Positions 1 through 6,693 are shown, numbered from the stretch's first letter. The stretch: 8,499 nt of DNA from Lachnospiraceae bacterium UBA7481 (GCA_002478505.1 DLOP01000146.1:23872-32370); one strand, 5' to 3'. Made by a program: numbers and translations. The notes: generated by a model not told the origin, from the letters alone.

Positions 1-13
1 TTTGCGTTTTTCG

Positions 14-73
14 GTGTGAAACTTAATATATCTTAGGCAGTGTTTTTTACTGCCTTAGATATATTTTTCACAC
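14..73. repeat. long imperfect inverted repeat (hairpin)
   Basis: GTGTGAA (14-20) pairs with TTCACAC (67-73), ATATATCT (26-33) with AGATATAT (57-64), and AGGCAGT (35-41) with ACTGCCT (49-55), with a T-rich loop. There is one asymmetric internal loop and one T-T mismatch. It could be a terminator for the TagB-like transcript or a gene entering from the left, or a MITE-like palindrome. No clean T-tract follows on the minus strand. Confidence 0.6.
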
Positions 74-114
74 TAATAACCATGCCATGCCTTTCCATAG
101 CCTGTGAATTCTCG

Positions 115-142
115 ACAACGAAAAGCGTAAGCTTTTTGTTGT
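115..142. repeat. inverted repeat downstream of the TagB-like gene
   Basis: ACAACGAAAAGC (115-126), loop GTAA, GCTTTTTGTTGT (131-142): 12-nt arms with one non-Watson-Crick position. It lies 55 nt after the stop codon. With no following T-run on the minus strand it is a weak terminator at best. Nothing else gene-like is seen in 1-196. Confidence 0.5.
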
Positions 143-196
143 ATGCTGCCGCAGGCACAAAATTACGATTGCAAAATCTCAAATCCGTAACAAAGG

Positions 197-1492
197 TTAA
201 TTTTCTGTTCTCGGTATTTTTACCTTTTTTCCAATACCATATCCATCTTCGCTGCTTTGTGCTCCTGCCGTGATCTCTTTCTGTTTTTTGATCAGATAAT
301 CTACCGTAGCCTCCAGAGCACCGCCCCTGTTTTTCCAGCAGTCGTCTTTCACCTTTCCGATCCCGTCCGCGATCTTCTGATCCTGTAATGCCTCTAATAT
401 GATATCCTTGATATCCGCAAATTCTCTTTCTTCCAGTTTTCTTCCCATCTCCGGCAGCACCTTGGTATCCCATGGTTCCTCATCAAACCAGTCCGCATCA
501 TAAACAGACTTGTCAAAATCGATATCCGCATAAAATACCGGCCTCCCAAACAGGAAAGTATAATCATATATAACGCCTGAAAAATCAGAGATCATAAGAT
601 CTGCTCGGTTCAGCACTGCCAGATTATCCACATCCCGGTTCCACTCCAATTGATCTGACGGCGGAAATTCCTTCTGTAACTCTTCCAGCATATCCACTTC
701 CGAAACATAGCTTTGCGGATGCGGACGTACAATGATGGAAAATCCCGTTTCCACCAACGGTTTCAACAACTTGCTGCCATATCTCTTCAGAAGAGTATTT
801 TCTCCCCAGGAAGCAGCTACCAGAATCGTCGGATGATCGATATCGCATCTGTGTTCTTTCAGATCAGCCAGATGCTTTGCGGCTTCATCCATATATACCG
901 ACCCGGTCATGACCAGTTCTTTCTCTTGGATCTTCCAGTAATCTTCCACCTTCCTGATAAATCTTTTCTGATTCTCCCCATTGATCAGGACTGCGTCATA
1001 ATGATCCAACCCGAACATACGGTAGGTGGAAAAATCGCTTACTGCATGAGGTATATGCACATAGCATCCCACATCCCGGCTCTTTTTCCATTGCAACACA
1101 TTCAACCCCGGCGTCGTAGAAAGACATACGTCCGCCTGCAGAAGATTCATTCGTGCAATTCCCCGATTGCCTTCCCCGATAAATTCACAGATAACATACT
1201 GATACCCTTTGTCCAAAAGCGGATCATCAGGACTCTGCGTATAATAGATCAGCGGCAGCTTCCGCTCCTCAAATGCATCACAGATCGGAGCAAATATATT
1301 ATAATACCGCTTGGAATCGCTATAAATTACAAACGGATTTTTCCTTTTTTCTTTATCCCTGCTGCTGCCGCCGGTAAAGATAAACCGAAGCTTTACCATC
1401 AGCGCCCTTCCTGCAAAGACCAGCGCCGTCACAAGACCTATCACCATGGAAAACAGCATACTTCCCGTTCCGGGATCAATATATAACAGCAT
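197..1492 (-). CDS. CDP-glycerol glycerophosphotransferase family protein (TagB/TagF-like)
   Basis: Predicted 431-aa cytoplasmic-face enzyme that would transfer glycerol-phosphate or a similar polyol-phosphate from a CDP-activated donor during teichoic-acid-like polymer synthesis. The N-terminus starts MLLYIDPGTGSM and has one hydrophobic segment at about residues 12-38. The catalytic half carries the family signatures: an HIPHA segment (146-150), VRPHPQS (255-261) and the block around ISDFSGVIYDYTFLFGRPV (301-319). These resemble the conserved His, RPH and D-S-G-x-x-x-D elements of TagB/TagF proteins. The start at 1492 is chosen because GGGAGGA lies 5 nt upstream; the longer in-frame ATG at 1558 has no SD and would put coding sequence into the repeat element. 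It is 219 nt downstream of the sulfatase fusion gene, same strand. The charged C-terminal tail after about 410 looks variable. The family is fairly certain; acceptor and substrate are not. Confidence 0.88.
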   Translation of the reverse strand: MLLYIDPGTGSMLFSMVIGLVTALVFAGRALMVKLRFIFTGGSSRDKEKRKNPFVIYSDSKRYYNIFAPICDAFEERKLPLIYYTQSPDDPLLDKGYQYVICEFIGEGNRGIARMNLLQADVCLSTTPGLNVLQWKKSRDVGCYVHIPHAVSDFSTYRMFGLDHYDAVLINGENQKRFIRKVEDYWKIQEKELVMTGSVYMDEAAKHLADLKEHRCDIDHPTILVAASWGENTLLKRYGSKLLKPLVETGFSIIVRPHPQSYVSEVDMLEELQKEFPPSDQLEWNRDVDNLAVLNRADLMISDFSGVIYDYTFLFGRPVFYADIDFDKSVYDADWFDEEPWDTKVLPEMGRKLEEREFADIKDIILEALQDQKIADGIGKVKDDCWKNRGGALEATVDYLIKKQKEITAGAQSSEDGYGIGKKVKIPRTEN

Positions 1493-1497
1493 CTTTA

Positions 1498-1504
1498 TCC
1501 TCCC
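1498..1504 (-). promoter_or_regulatory. Shine-Dalgarno deciding the TagB-like start
   Basis: GGGAGGA on the minus strand, 5 nt before the ATG at 1492. It makes 1492 the start rather than the in-frame ATG at 1558. Confidence 0.85.
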
Positions 1505-1523
1505 TGCTGCGACCGTTTTTCTC

Positions 1524-1546
1524 CGCGTCGCTTGTTTTTCTATGCG
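1524..1546. repeat. 23-nt direct repeat, copy A
   Basis: The 23 nt from CGCGTCGCTTG to TTCTATGCG are identical to 1648-1670. This copy lies between the three-way junction and the SD of the TagB-like gene and lacks the pairing arm that copy B has. Confidence 0.85.
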
Positions 1547-1566
1547 ATTTTCTATCATCTAAACTC

Positions 1567-1614
1567 GAAAGCCCGTGCTTTCGCACTCCATGTTTGACTT
1601 CGTCAAACGCTTTC
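1567..1614 (-). ncRNA. predicted three-way-junction RNA element upstream of the TagB-like gene
   Basis: Read on the minus strand: closing stem GAAAGC/GCTTTC; hairpin GTTTGAC-GAA-GTCAAAC (7 bp); linker ATGGA; hairpin GTGC-GAAA-GCAC with a GNRA tetraloop. All three helices are perfect and nested. The GNRA loop appears only on the minus strand, the sense of the downstream mRNA. No known riboswitch or Rfam family is recognised. It may be a regulatory leader or one copy of a dispersed repeat. Confidence 0.45.
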
Positions 1615-1618
1615 TCGT

Positions 1619-1677
1619 TAATAACCGCAGAAAAACAAATGCCGCTTCGCGTCGCTTGTTTTTCTATGCGGTTATTA
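1619..1677 (-). repeat. large hairpin in the fusion-TagB spacer
   Basis: TAATAACCGCA plus GAAAAACAA (1619-1638) pairs with TTGTTTTTC, a 2-nt TA bulge, and TGCGGTTATTA (1656-1677): 20 base pairs. The loop (1639-1655) contains a CGC/GCG core that can pair further. No T-tract follows on either strand, so it is not a standard terminator. Likely a mobile-repeat-type palindrome or a structured RNA domain. Confidence 0.75.
1648..1670. repeat. 23-nt direct repeat, copy B
   Basis: Identical to 1524-1546, offset 124 nt. This copy forms the right side of the 1619-1677 hairpin. The two copies bracket the three-way-junction element. Confidence 0.85.
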
Positions 1678-1703
1678 TATAATATATCCTTATCTTACCG
1701 CAA
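1674..1703 (-). promoter_or_regulatory. candidate promoter before the TagB-like gene
   Basis: Minus strand TTGCGG (1703-1698), 18-nt spacer, perfect TATAAT (1679-1674), lying just after the stop of the fusion gene. The -35 is poor. The -10 overlaps the outer stem of the 1619-1677 hairpin, so if it is used only the inner part of that hairpin would be in the transcript. Read-through from the fusion gene is the alternative. Confidence 0.35.
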
Positions 1704-1711
1704 TATAAGTC

Positions 1712-4501
1712 TCACGGTTTCCCCTCATCCGTCCAGTTATCCTCGTCAAAGATATTATCCCGGACCGTATAGTGCGTATCAAAGGTAAATTCAGATAACT
1801 CCTTGTCCAGAAAGCTTTGATCGATCTCTCCGCCAAAAACGTCAAAATAAGAATAATCCTCCGCCCGGGTAAACGGATTACCCGTAAACGGGTTTACCTG
1901 CGGCGCTCCCAGACCATCCGTCGCCAGATACGGTACATCCGCATTGGTTCTCATCGTCATATCTGTCCGCACTTCTCCCGTGCTGTTAAAATCCTTGACT
2001 AAAAGCGCCGGATGAAACGTCGAAGGAGTCAGCGGATCGTTAAATTCCCAGAAGGGAGCCGTAGGAATCTTAGCTCCATGATCCGCCACAATGATGATTC
2101 TGGTATTGTCATATACTCCCATTTCTTTCAATGCATCAAAATACTTCCCAAGCAGCAGTATCGCAGAGGCATTGACATGATACGACTGCTGGTTTTTCTC
2201 CGGATCCACGATCGACGCATCCTCAGGATAACTACCGATACCGGCATAGGGATGCTCCTGTGTCGGCAATCCGCTGCGGTAATCCGGTTCCAACAGCAGC
2301 TGGTATTCATGTGTCAAATCCAACGTTATAAAGGTATAAGTATCCTGATCATTCTCCGCATCCGTAATCTGTGGCAGATAGGTCATATATGCATATTGCT
2401 TCAGAAAAGTTTCCTGCTGATAATAAGTGGAATTATCCGTACTGTAATACCGTCCGTCCCCAATCAGAAGATTGCGCAGCGGCGGATACAGCATCTGCAG
2501 GATAGCATAAAACCTGCAGTTTTTGATGCTGATCTTTCCATAATCAACATCCGTATATTCTTCCCTGTGTTCCTCCACATAACGATCCATATAATTATCC
2601 ATCAGAGAACATACTTCAATATCCTCGTACTGCTCAAACGGCGTATAATCCCCATCCCATGAATAATTAGCATAGGGCGGATCCACCACTTTTACATCAT
2701 ATCCTATCTGATCAAACCAAAGTGGAAGCGTCATGATGGATTCATTATGCAGATCCACAAGGGTTCCTTCTCTCTGGTTCATGGACAAAGGCGTGTATTC
2801 ATAACCGCCCATCATCGCCGGTGCTCCGGTCAGCGTAAACGTAGAAAAACTGATACAGTTAGGATAATACGTAAATCCCTCATAAGCATCCCCCAGCTCC
2901 GGGAACTGTTCCAGCAGATACGGAAAATACGCCGATGCCGCTCTGTCGCAAAACAACACCAGCACATTATGTCCCGTCTTTGTCAGGGAGAATTCCGTCT
3001 GCAGCTCCTGTTCCACATCATCCGTCTGCCACTGCTCAAGGCGTGCCGCATAAATATCGTATTCCTGTTTCATCGCCATCATATTCTTTCCGGAAAGAAT
3101 GCATTCCGTCATGATCAGTATGATTAAAAGCATCTTTAATACATGCTGCTTATAATATCGAAAAGCTATAAAACAGACCACGAATGACAGCGCAACCGGC
3201 AAAAGAGCCCACCAGACATAAGAATTAGAAGAGCTGACAAACATCTGCTTGTCCTCAGGCTCAAATGCCGTTGTAATATTTCCAAACCGGCTTTTGAACA
3301 GATAGATATTAAATACCGCACATACCGTCATACCAAAAAATAGCGCAGGAAAAATATTTTTCACCTGTTTCTGAAACATCTTATAGATGCAAAGAGGCCA
3401 GAACACAAATAGTCCAAAATAAAAGGTAAGATTCATAAAAATATATGTCAGCGGACTATCCACCGATCCCAGAAAAGAAAACTCTGTGGGAGATGTTGCA
3501 ATTGTAGAGGACGGCAGAAGCGCCCCGGCCATAATCCACAGGGCGATAGAGGAAAAGAGCATCAACCCCGGAGCTTCCGGCTTTTCTGTCTTACCTATCC
3601 TTCCAACCTTCCCTGCTTTTTCTATCTTATCTATCCTTATGATCGCCTTAGTTTTTATCCAGTTCCTATTCTTAATAAATGCATACCGATATAACGGAAA
3701 TGCCATCCACAGGATCGTCGCTGCATGCAAAAGGCGTGTTCTTGTACGATTCAGCTCAAACGGATGGATATGAAAATAGATACTTAAGGCAATAAACAAT
3801 GCTCCAACCGCAGTATAAAGGGCATACACAGGATGTTTTAACTTCATTGCCATATTCTTAAACAAAGAAAACAGATTGTTCAGGATCCAGTAAAAAACCA
3901 GTCCGCTGGGCGACTGATAAAGAATCACTAAAAAGACCACAGCCAGAAGATACGCCTGCGCCTTTTCCCGAAAGGGCGCGCCCTTTGTATAAACTGCCGT
4001 CGATATAAAATTGATCGCCGTCATAAGGATCGGCAGGATATTAAGCCCCCAAAGAAGCTGATCCGGCTTGGAAAGATCTTCGAAGATCCACTCGCTCCAT
4101 CCATTCAGAAGCACGCAATGACTTAAAAAATGATATGCCGCAATAAAAAACGGTATCTCTATCAGAATCGACAAGGAAGACCTTAACGCATACAGCGGGT
4201 GATAGTTGTTCCTCTTGTAATATTCGGTAAGCATCATAAACTGCTCGTCGCCCTGAAACGCTTTTTTGATCCGTTTGATGCGTTCGCCCATCCGCTCCTG
4301 TTGCCTGCGTTCCGCAAGCTGCAGCTCGTCCGCTTTCAGGTACAGCGGCAATGCCAGAAAATTAACAACAAGACTGATTCCTATGATCGCTCCTATCATG
4401 CCAAAATTCGGAAAACCGGAAAGAATAAAGCAGAATACCAGCTCAATAAGATATTCTATCGGTGCTATGATAATGTCATATAACGCAGATAATACCGCCA
4501 T
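1712..4501 (-). CDS. YidC/Oxa1-like domain fused to polytopic region and extracellular sulfatase/LtaS-like domain
   Basis: 929-aa multidomain membrane protein. Residues 1-222 match the YidC/Oxa1 core: a PLYLKADE helix end, a charged cytoplasmic hairpin (60-100), IEIPFFIAAYHF (114-125), ILPILM (155-160) and SPSGLVFYWILNNL (197-210). Residues 224-470 hold about seven further hydrophobic segments and a Lys/Arg-rich linker (285-308). Residues 500-900 form an alkaline-phosphatase-superfamily domain: FCDR (517-520, likely metal Asp519), FSTFTLTGAPAMMGG (552-566, Thr nucleophile probably within 554-558), THEYQ (730-734), ADHGAK (806-811) and FHP (829-831). By analogy with LtaS and phosphoethanolamine transferases, this domain acts outside the cell on a phospholipid-derived head group or surface polymer. 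Length far exceeds YidC (about 250-300 aa in Gram-positives) or LtaS (about 650). An in-frame TGA just upstream fixes the ATG at 4501; the SD is weak (AAGGA very close, GAGG farther back). Substrate unknown. Confidence 0.9.
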   Translation of the reverse strand: MAVLSALYDIIIAPIEYLIELVFCFILSGFPNFGMIGAIIGISLVVNFLALPLYLKADELQLAERRQQERMGERIKRIKKAFQGDEQFMMLTEYYKRNNYHPLYALRSSLSILIEIPFFIAAYHFLSHCVLLNGWSEWIFEDLSKPDQLLWGLNILPILMTAINFISTAVYTKGAPFREKAQAYLLAVVFLVILYQSPSGLVFYWILNNLFSLFKNMAMKLKHPVYALYTAVGALFIALSIYFHIHPFELNRTRTRLLHAATILWMAFPLYRYAFIKNRNWIKTKAIIRIDKIEKAGKVGRIGKTEKPEAPGLMLFSSIALWIMAGALLPSSTIATSPTEFSFLGSVDSPLTYIFMNLTFYFGLFVFWPLCIYKMFQKQVKNIFPALFFGMTVCAVFNIYLFKSRFGNITTAFEPEDKQMFVSSSNSYVWWALLPVALSFVVCFIAFRYYKQHVLKMLLIILIMTECILSGKNMMAMKQEYDIYAARLEQWQTDDVEQELQTEFSLTKTGHNVLVLFCDRAASAYFPYLLEQFPELGDAYEGFTYYPNCISFSTFTLTGAPAMMGGYEYTPLSMNQREGTLVDLHNESIMTLPLWFDQIGYDVKVVDPPYANYSWDGDYTPFEQYEDIEVCSLMDNYMDRYVEEHREEYTDVDYGKISIKNCRFYAILQMLYPPLRNLLIGDGRYYSTDNSTYYQQETFLKQYAYMTYLPQITDAENDQDTYTFITLDLTHEYQLLLEPDYRSGLPTQEHPYAGIGSYPEDASIVDPEKNQQSYHVNASAILLLGKYFDALKEMGVYDNTRIIIVADHGAKIPTAPFWEFNDPLTPSTFHPALLVKDFNSTGEVRTDMTMRTNADVPYLATDGLGAPQVNPFTGNPFTRAEDYSYFDVFGGEIDQSFLDKELSEFTFDTHYTVRDNIFDEDNWTDEGKP

Positions 4502-4587
4502 GTTCCTTCATGCCTCGCATAATTAACTCATTTGTTCTTTTACTATTTTTATTATTTTCACTTTTTGAAATATTAAATACCTTTCCT

Positions 4588-4616
4588 ATTATATAGTTTT
4601 ATTCTCCATATTCCAA
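4588..4616 (-). promoter_or_regulatory. sigma-A type promoter for the YidC-like/sulfatase fusion gene
   Basis: On the minus strand TTGGAA (4616-4611), 17-nt spacer, perfect TATAAT (4593-4588). The predicted transcript starts near 4581, giving a 5' UTR of about 80 nt. It lies just after the terminator of the preceding gene, so the fusion gene begins a new transcription unit. Confidence 0.7.
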
Positions 4617-4675
4617 CATATTTATTATAAATTTTTTTATTTTGGAAGGCACCTGATTTCATTTTGCCTTTGCAC

Positions 4676-4704
4676 AAAATAAAAGGCAGGAGAATCCTCC
4701 CGCC
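4676..4704 (-). terminator. rho-independent terminator after the two-TM gene
   Basis: On the minus strand a hairpin GGCGGGAG-GATT-CTCCTGCC (8 pairs including one G-T wobble, 4685-4704) is followed at once by TTTTATTTT (4684-4676). It lies about 76 nt after the TAG stop at 4781 and separates the AT-rich unit from the fusion gene. Read on the plus strand the G-T becomes an A-C mismatch and the hairpin is followed by only a weaker T-rich stretch, so the minus orientation is favoured. Confidence 0.8.
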
Positions 4705-4780
4705 TAACAGCTTTTCTATTTTTTGCTGCCATTGAAACCGCAGAAAATGCCTAATTTGATATTTATTGGATTTTTTTTGT

Positions 4781-5395
4781 CTACCATACGGGAGTTCTAT
4801 CAATAGCAAAGATTTCCCAAAGCTCATCCAGCTTTTTACTATTCCAGCGGAATTTGATCTCCCTCATAAATAAGCCGTTTTTAACTGATATGGATGCCAT
4901 ATATTCATCGCCTATCATAACATACCAGCCGCCTCTATCTGAGCTTTTTATTTCAAAATCCTCATATTGATAGACCCTGATAACCATAACACCCCTACTA
5001 ACAATTCTTCTCAAAAACTCCTCATCTATCTCGTCAGCATTTTTTTTGGTATAATATACAATCGTCCAGGTTGTTTCATCATTACCCGCATCACCAATTC
5101 CCACATAATCAGAATTCCCAACTGTCAATTTGATATAGATCCACATCTTATCTCCTGCGGATATATTTTCCAGATTGATGTTTTTTGATATGGTTGTTAC
5201 AAAAGAGCAAGCCATTAACCAGATCAGGAAGTGGAAACTATAAACAGCAATGACCACCCGTCTACTATATTTGGGGATCCCCTTTTTATTATCATAACAG
5301 ATCGCTCTTGTAAATGCCCATGGAAAGAATCCCAAAAATAAAGCATACATAAAAAGTAGCTGACAGGCTATAACAGTATCCATTGGATGATACAT
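4781..5395 (-). CDS. hypothetical two-TM membrane protein with predicted extracellular C-terminal domain
   Basis: 204-aa protein I do not recognise. Two hydrophobic segments lie at about residues 8-28 and 47-69. The loop between them is basic (R30, K37, K38, K42, R45, R46), which by the positive-inside rule puts both termini outside and leaves an extracellular domain of about 135 residues. That domain is rich in aromatic and charged residues and shows no catalytic motif I can name. The start at 5395 is preferred over the ATG at 5425 because GGGGAG lies 8 nt upstream; the longer start has only AT-rich sequence before it. It follows the secreted-protein gene by 124 nt on the same strand, across an inverted repeat, and ends in an intrinsic terminator. 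Base composition is AT-rich like the secreted gene and unlike the flanking envelope genes. An immunity or partner role for the neighbour is inference only. Confidence 0.72.
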   Translation of the reverse strand: MYHPMDTVIACQLLFMYALFLGFFPWAFTRAICYDNKKGIPKYSRRVVIAVYSFHFLIWLMACSFVTTISKNINLENISAGDKMWIYIKLTVGNSDYVGIGDAGNDETTWTIVYYTKKNADEIDEEFLRRIVSRGVMVIRVYQYEDFEIKSSDRGGWYVMIGDEYMASISVKNGLFMREIKFRWNSKKLDELWEIFAIDRTPVW

Positions 5396-5403
5396 TTTTT
5401 CGT

Positions 5404-5409
5404 CTCCCC
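5404..5409 (-). promoter_or_regulatory. Shine-Dalgarno deciding the two-TM protein start
   Basis: GGGGAG on the minus strand, 8 nt before the ATG at 5395. The upstream ATG at 5425 has no comparable site. Confidence 0.75.
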
Positions 5410-5429
5410 ATTTCCTAATTAACATATTT

Positions 5430-5499
5430 TAGTTATATATGCTATATAGATACCAGATCTTCCGGACATCTATATAGCATAATTTTAACTAGTTATATA
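5430..5499. repeat. 10-nt direct repeats bracketing the inverted repeat
   Basis: TAGTTATATA occurs at 5430-5439 and again at 5490-5499, on either side of the inverted repeat, each preceded by ATTTTA. This could be a target-site duplication around a tiny palindromic insertion or simply AT-rich coincidence. Confidence 0.5.
5438..5481. repeat. 14-bp-arm inverted repeat between the secreted and two-TM genes
   Basis: TATGCTATATAGAT (5438-5451) and ATCTATATAGCATA (5468-5481) are perfect inverse complements around a 16-nt loop. No T-tract follows on the minus strand. As RNA it would form an intercistronic stem-loop; as DNA it could be an operator. It lies 43 nt before the two-TM start. Confidence 0.8.
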
Positions 5500-5519
5500 C
5501 TTTATTATATGAACCGTAC

Positions 5520-6623
5520 TTACATTCCCAAATAAATTCCTGTGCGTACTGAATATCTTGCGCTGAAGGAATATTGGAGACTCAATAGATTTATAGATTC
5601 AAATGTTCCAGTTGCATCATATACAAAAAACGGAATAACGGAAGTGCAGATTCCCAAAATAGGAAAGCTAAGGGTAAGCACATCAAATAATGCCGTTGTC
5701 GCAATACAAATAACGGACATGGTAAGATCATGATCATATGTTTCAAAAAAATTTAGTGAGTATAATTCCCCTGAAACATAGTTTATCAGATCATCTGTCA
5801 ACTGTTCATCACTAATTGACGTCTCATAATTATTTATAATATATGATTCAGCATAAGGTATCGCAGCGGCGAGAACCTGTGAAGTATTATAGCTATCCCA
5901 TCCTATTGTATTAAGATCACTCAAACATTGACTTATTGTTGCACCAGCATCATCTAACATATTCATCGTATCGTTATAATTACCCATAGAATACAAGGCA
6001 CAGCCAAGGTTTGTCAGTTGCGATGTCCAATAAGATATCTGATTACTCGTCAGGAATCTGTCATACGCAGCAATATCACTACTGGAAATAATATAAGGAT
6101 AATCGCTTGCTCTTGGCGCTCTGCCTGGTCCATCTATATAATGGGAAACATAAAGATACGCCATATATCTCCCAAAATCTTCTGGATCTTTTGTGTTACC
6201 CTCGTAATAATTTGTTTTATAATACTGTTGTGCAACACCATATATATTTACAATACGCTGTTGCTGGTCTGCGTTAGACAATGGAGGATTTCCATTATAA
6301 CTATATGTTGAAAAAATACCATTCTCTTGGATGTCAAAATCTTCTATTGTAAAACTTCCATCAAAAGGAATGTTATTTACGTAAGACAACTCATGAAAGT
6401 CACTCCCCCGTGATGGCAAATTCAAAATAGTATTTATACCGTCAATACTAAAACCTAATTGTACTAATTGTGCAACAATGCTATTTACACCTGTTAAAAT
6501 TGTATTTAGCTGTGTTGCGGTAATCATACCATTACTTTCGGCATGAATATTTATAGTTTGTAACATAATAAGACAAAATGCCATGATAACAGCTAGTAAT
6601 CTTGTACTAATTTTTTTAATCAT
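5520..6623 (-). CDS. secreted protein of unknown function with hydrophobic C-terminal segment
   Basis: 367-aa protein that I do not recognise. It has a Sec signal peptide: basic MIKKISTR, hydrophobic core about 9-22, and a likely cleavage after HA at residue 28. The mature part has no clear enzyme motif. It is rich in Asn, Ser, Tyr and Asp, with Cys208 and Cys233 possibly able to pair. A long hydrophobic stretch at about 302-335 (from MSVICIATT to VIPFFVY, broken at Pro321) could be a membrane anchor or a membrane-inserting hairpin; a short polar tail follows. The start at 6623 is chosen because AAGGAG sits 9 nt upstream, whereas the ATG at 6632 directly abuts that SD. It is the first full-length gene of an AT-rich two-gene unit with the two-TM protein. 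A secreted effector or bacteriocin-like toxin is possible, as is a surface protein; neither is proven. Confidence 0.75.
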   Translation of the reverse strand: MIKKISTRLLAVIMAFCLIMLQTINIHAESNGMITATQLNTILTGVNSIVAQLVQLGFSIDGINTILNLPSRGSDFHELSYVNNIPFDGSFTIEDFDIQENGIFSTYSYNGNPPLSNADQQQRIVNIYGVAQQYYKTNYYEGNTKDPEDFGRYMAYLYVSHYIDGPGRAPRASDYPYIISSSDIAAYDRFLTSNQISYWTSQLTNLGCALYSMGNYNDTMNMLDDAGATISQCLSDLNTIGWDSYNTSQVLAAAIPYAESYIINNYETSISDEQLTDDLINYVSGELYSLNFFETYDHDLTMSVICIATTALFDVLTLSFPILGICTSVIPFFVYDATGTFESINLLSLQYSFSARYSVRTGIYLGM

Positions 6624-6685
6624 AAAATGCATCTCCTTTTTATTATTTTTATATGCAAAATAATATTGATAAAAGAATCTGACAA
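6620..6685 (-). CDS. possible 21-aa leader peptide, TTG start, overlapping the secreted-protein start
   Basis: A very strong SD (AAAGGAGGAA, 6694-6703) is not used by any longer ORF. Ten nt after its GGAGG core lies a TTG opening a 22-codon frame (including stop) that reads about MSDSFINIILHIKIIKRRCIL. The stop TGA overlaps the ATG of the secreted-protein gene (ATGA overlap), the classic arrangement for translational coupling. The peptide is short, hydrophobic in the middle and basic near the end (KIIKRR). It could be a coupling leader, a small membrane-active or signalling peptide, or a fortuitous frame beside a stray SD. The secreted gene has its own AAGGAG, which lies inside this frame. 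Against it: a TTG start, a slightly long spacing and no homologue I can recall. Confidence 0.35.
   Translation of the reverse strand: MSDSFINIILHIKIIKRRCIL
6633..6638 (-). promoter_or_regulatory. Shine-Dalgarno deciding the secreted-protein start
   Basis: AAGGAG on the minus strand, 9 nt before the ATG at 6623. It directly abuts the ATG at 6632, which is therefore an unlikely start. Confidence 0.75.
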
Positions 6686-6693
6686 ATTATTCG

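Noticed and set aside
33..473. 146-codon minus-strand frame at the left end
   Set aside because: Overlaps the TagB-like gene in another frame and reads through both hairpins; basic low-complexity product with no SD.
713..1486. 257-codon open frame on the plus strand
   Set aside because: It lies entirely antisense to the TagB-like gene, whose protein carries clear family motifs; the translated product is His/Arg/Ile-rich and has no recognisable domain.
1493..1558. 22-residue N-terminal extension of the TagB-like protein from the ATG at 1558
   Set aside because: No SD at 1558, the added residues are basic and encoded by the repeat element, and the ATG at 1492 has an excellent SD and the typical MLLYIDPGTGS start.
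1619..1677. Hairpin as an intrinsic terminator of the fusion gene
   Set aside because: No T-tract follows the stem on the minus strand; the sequence continues TTAACGAGAAAG.
2012..2662. 216-codon open frame on the plus strand
   Set aside because: Antisense to the sulfatase domain of the fusion gene; composition typical of a shadow frame.
4573..4827. 84-codon minus-strand frame after the two-TM gene
   Set aside because: Begins inside the two-TM gene and reads through the terminator hairpin and the promoter of the next gene.
5438..5481. Inverted repeat as a terminator of the secreted gene
   Set aside because: The stem is AT-rich and is not followed by a T-run on the minus strand.
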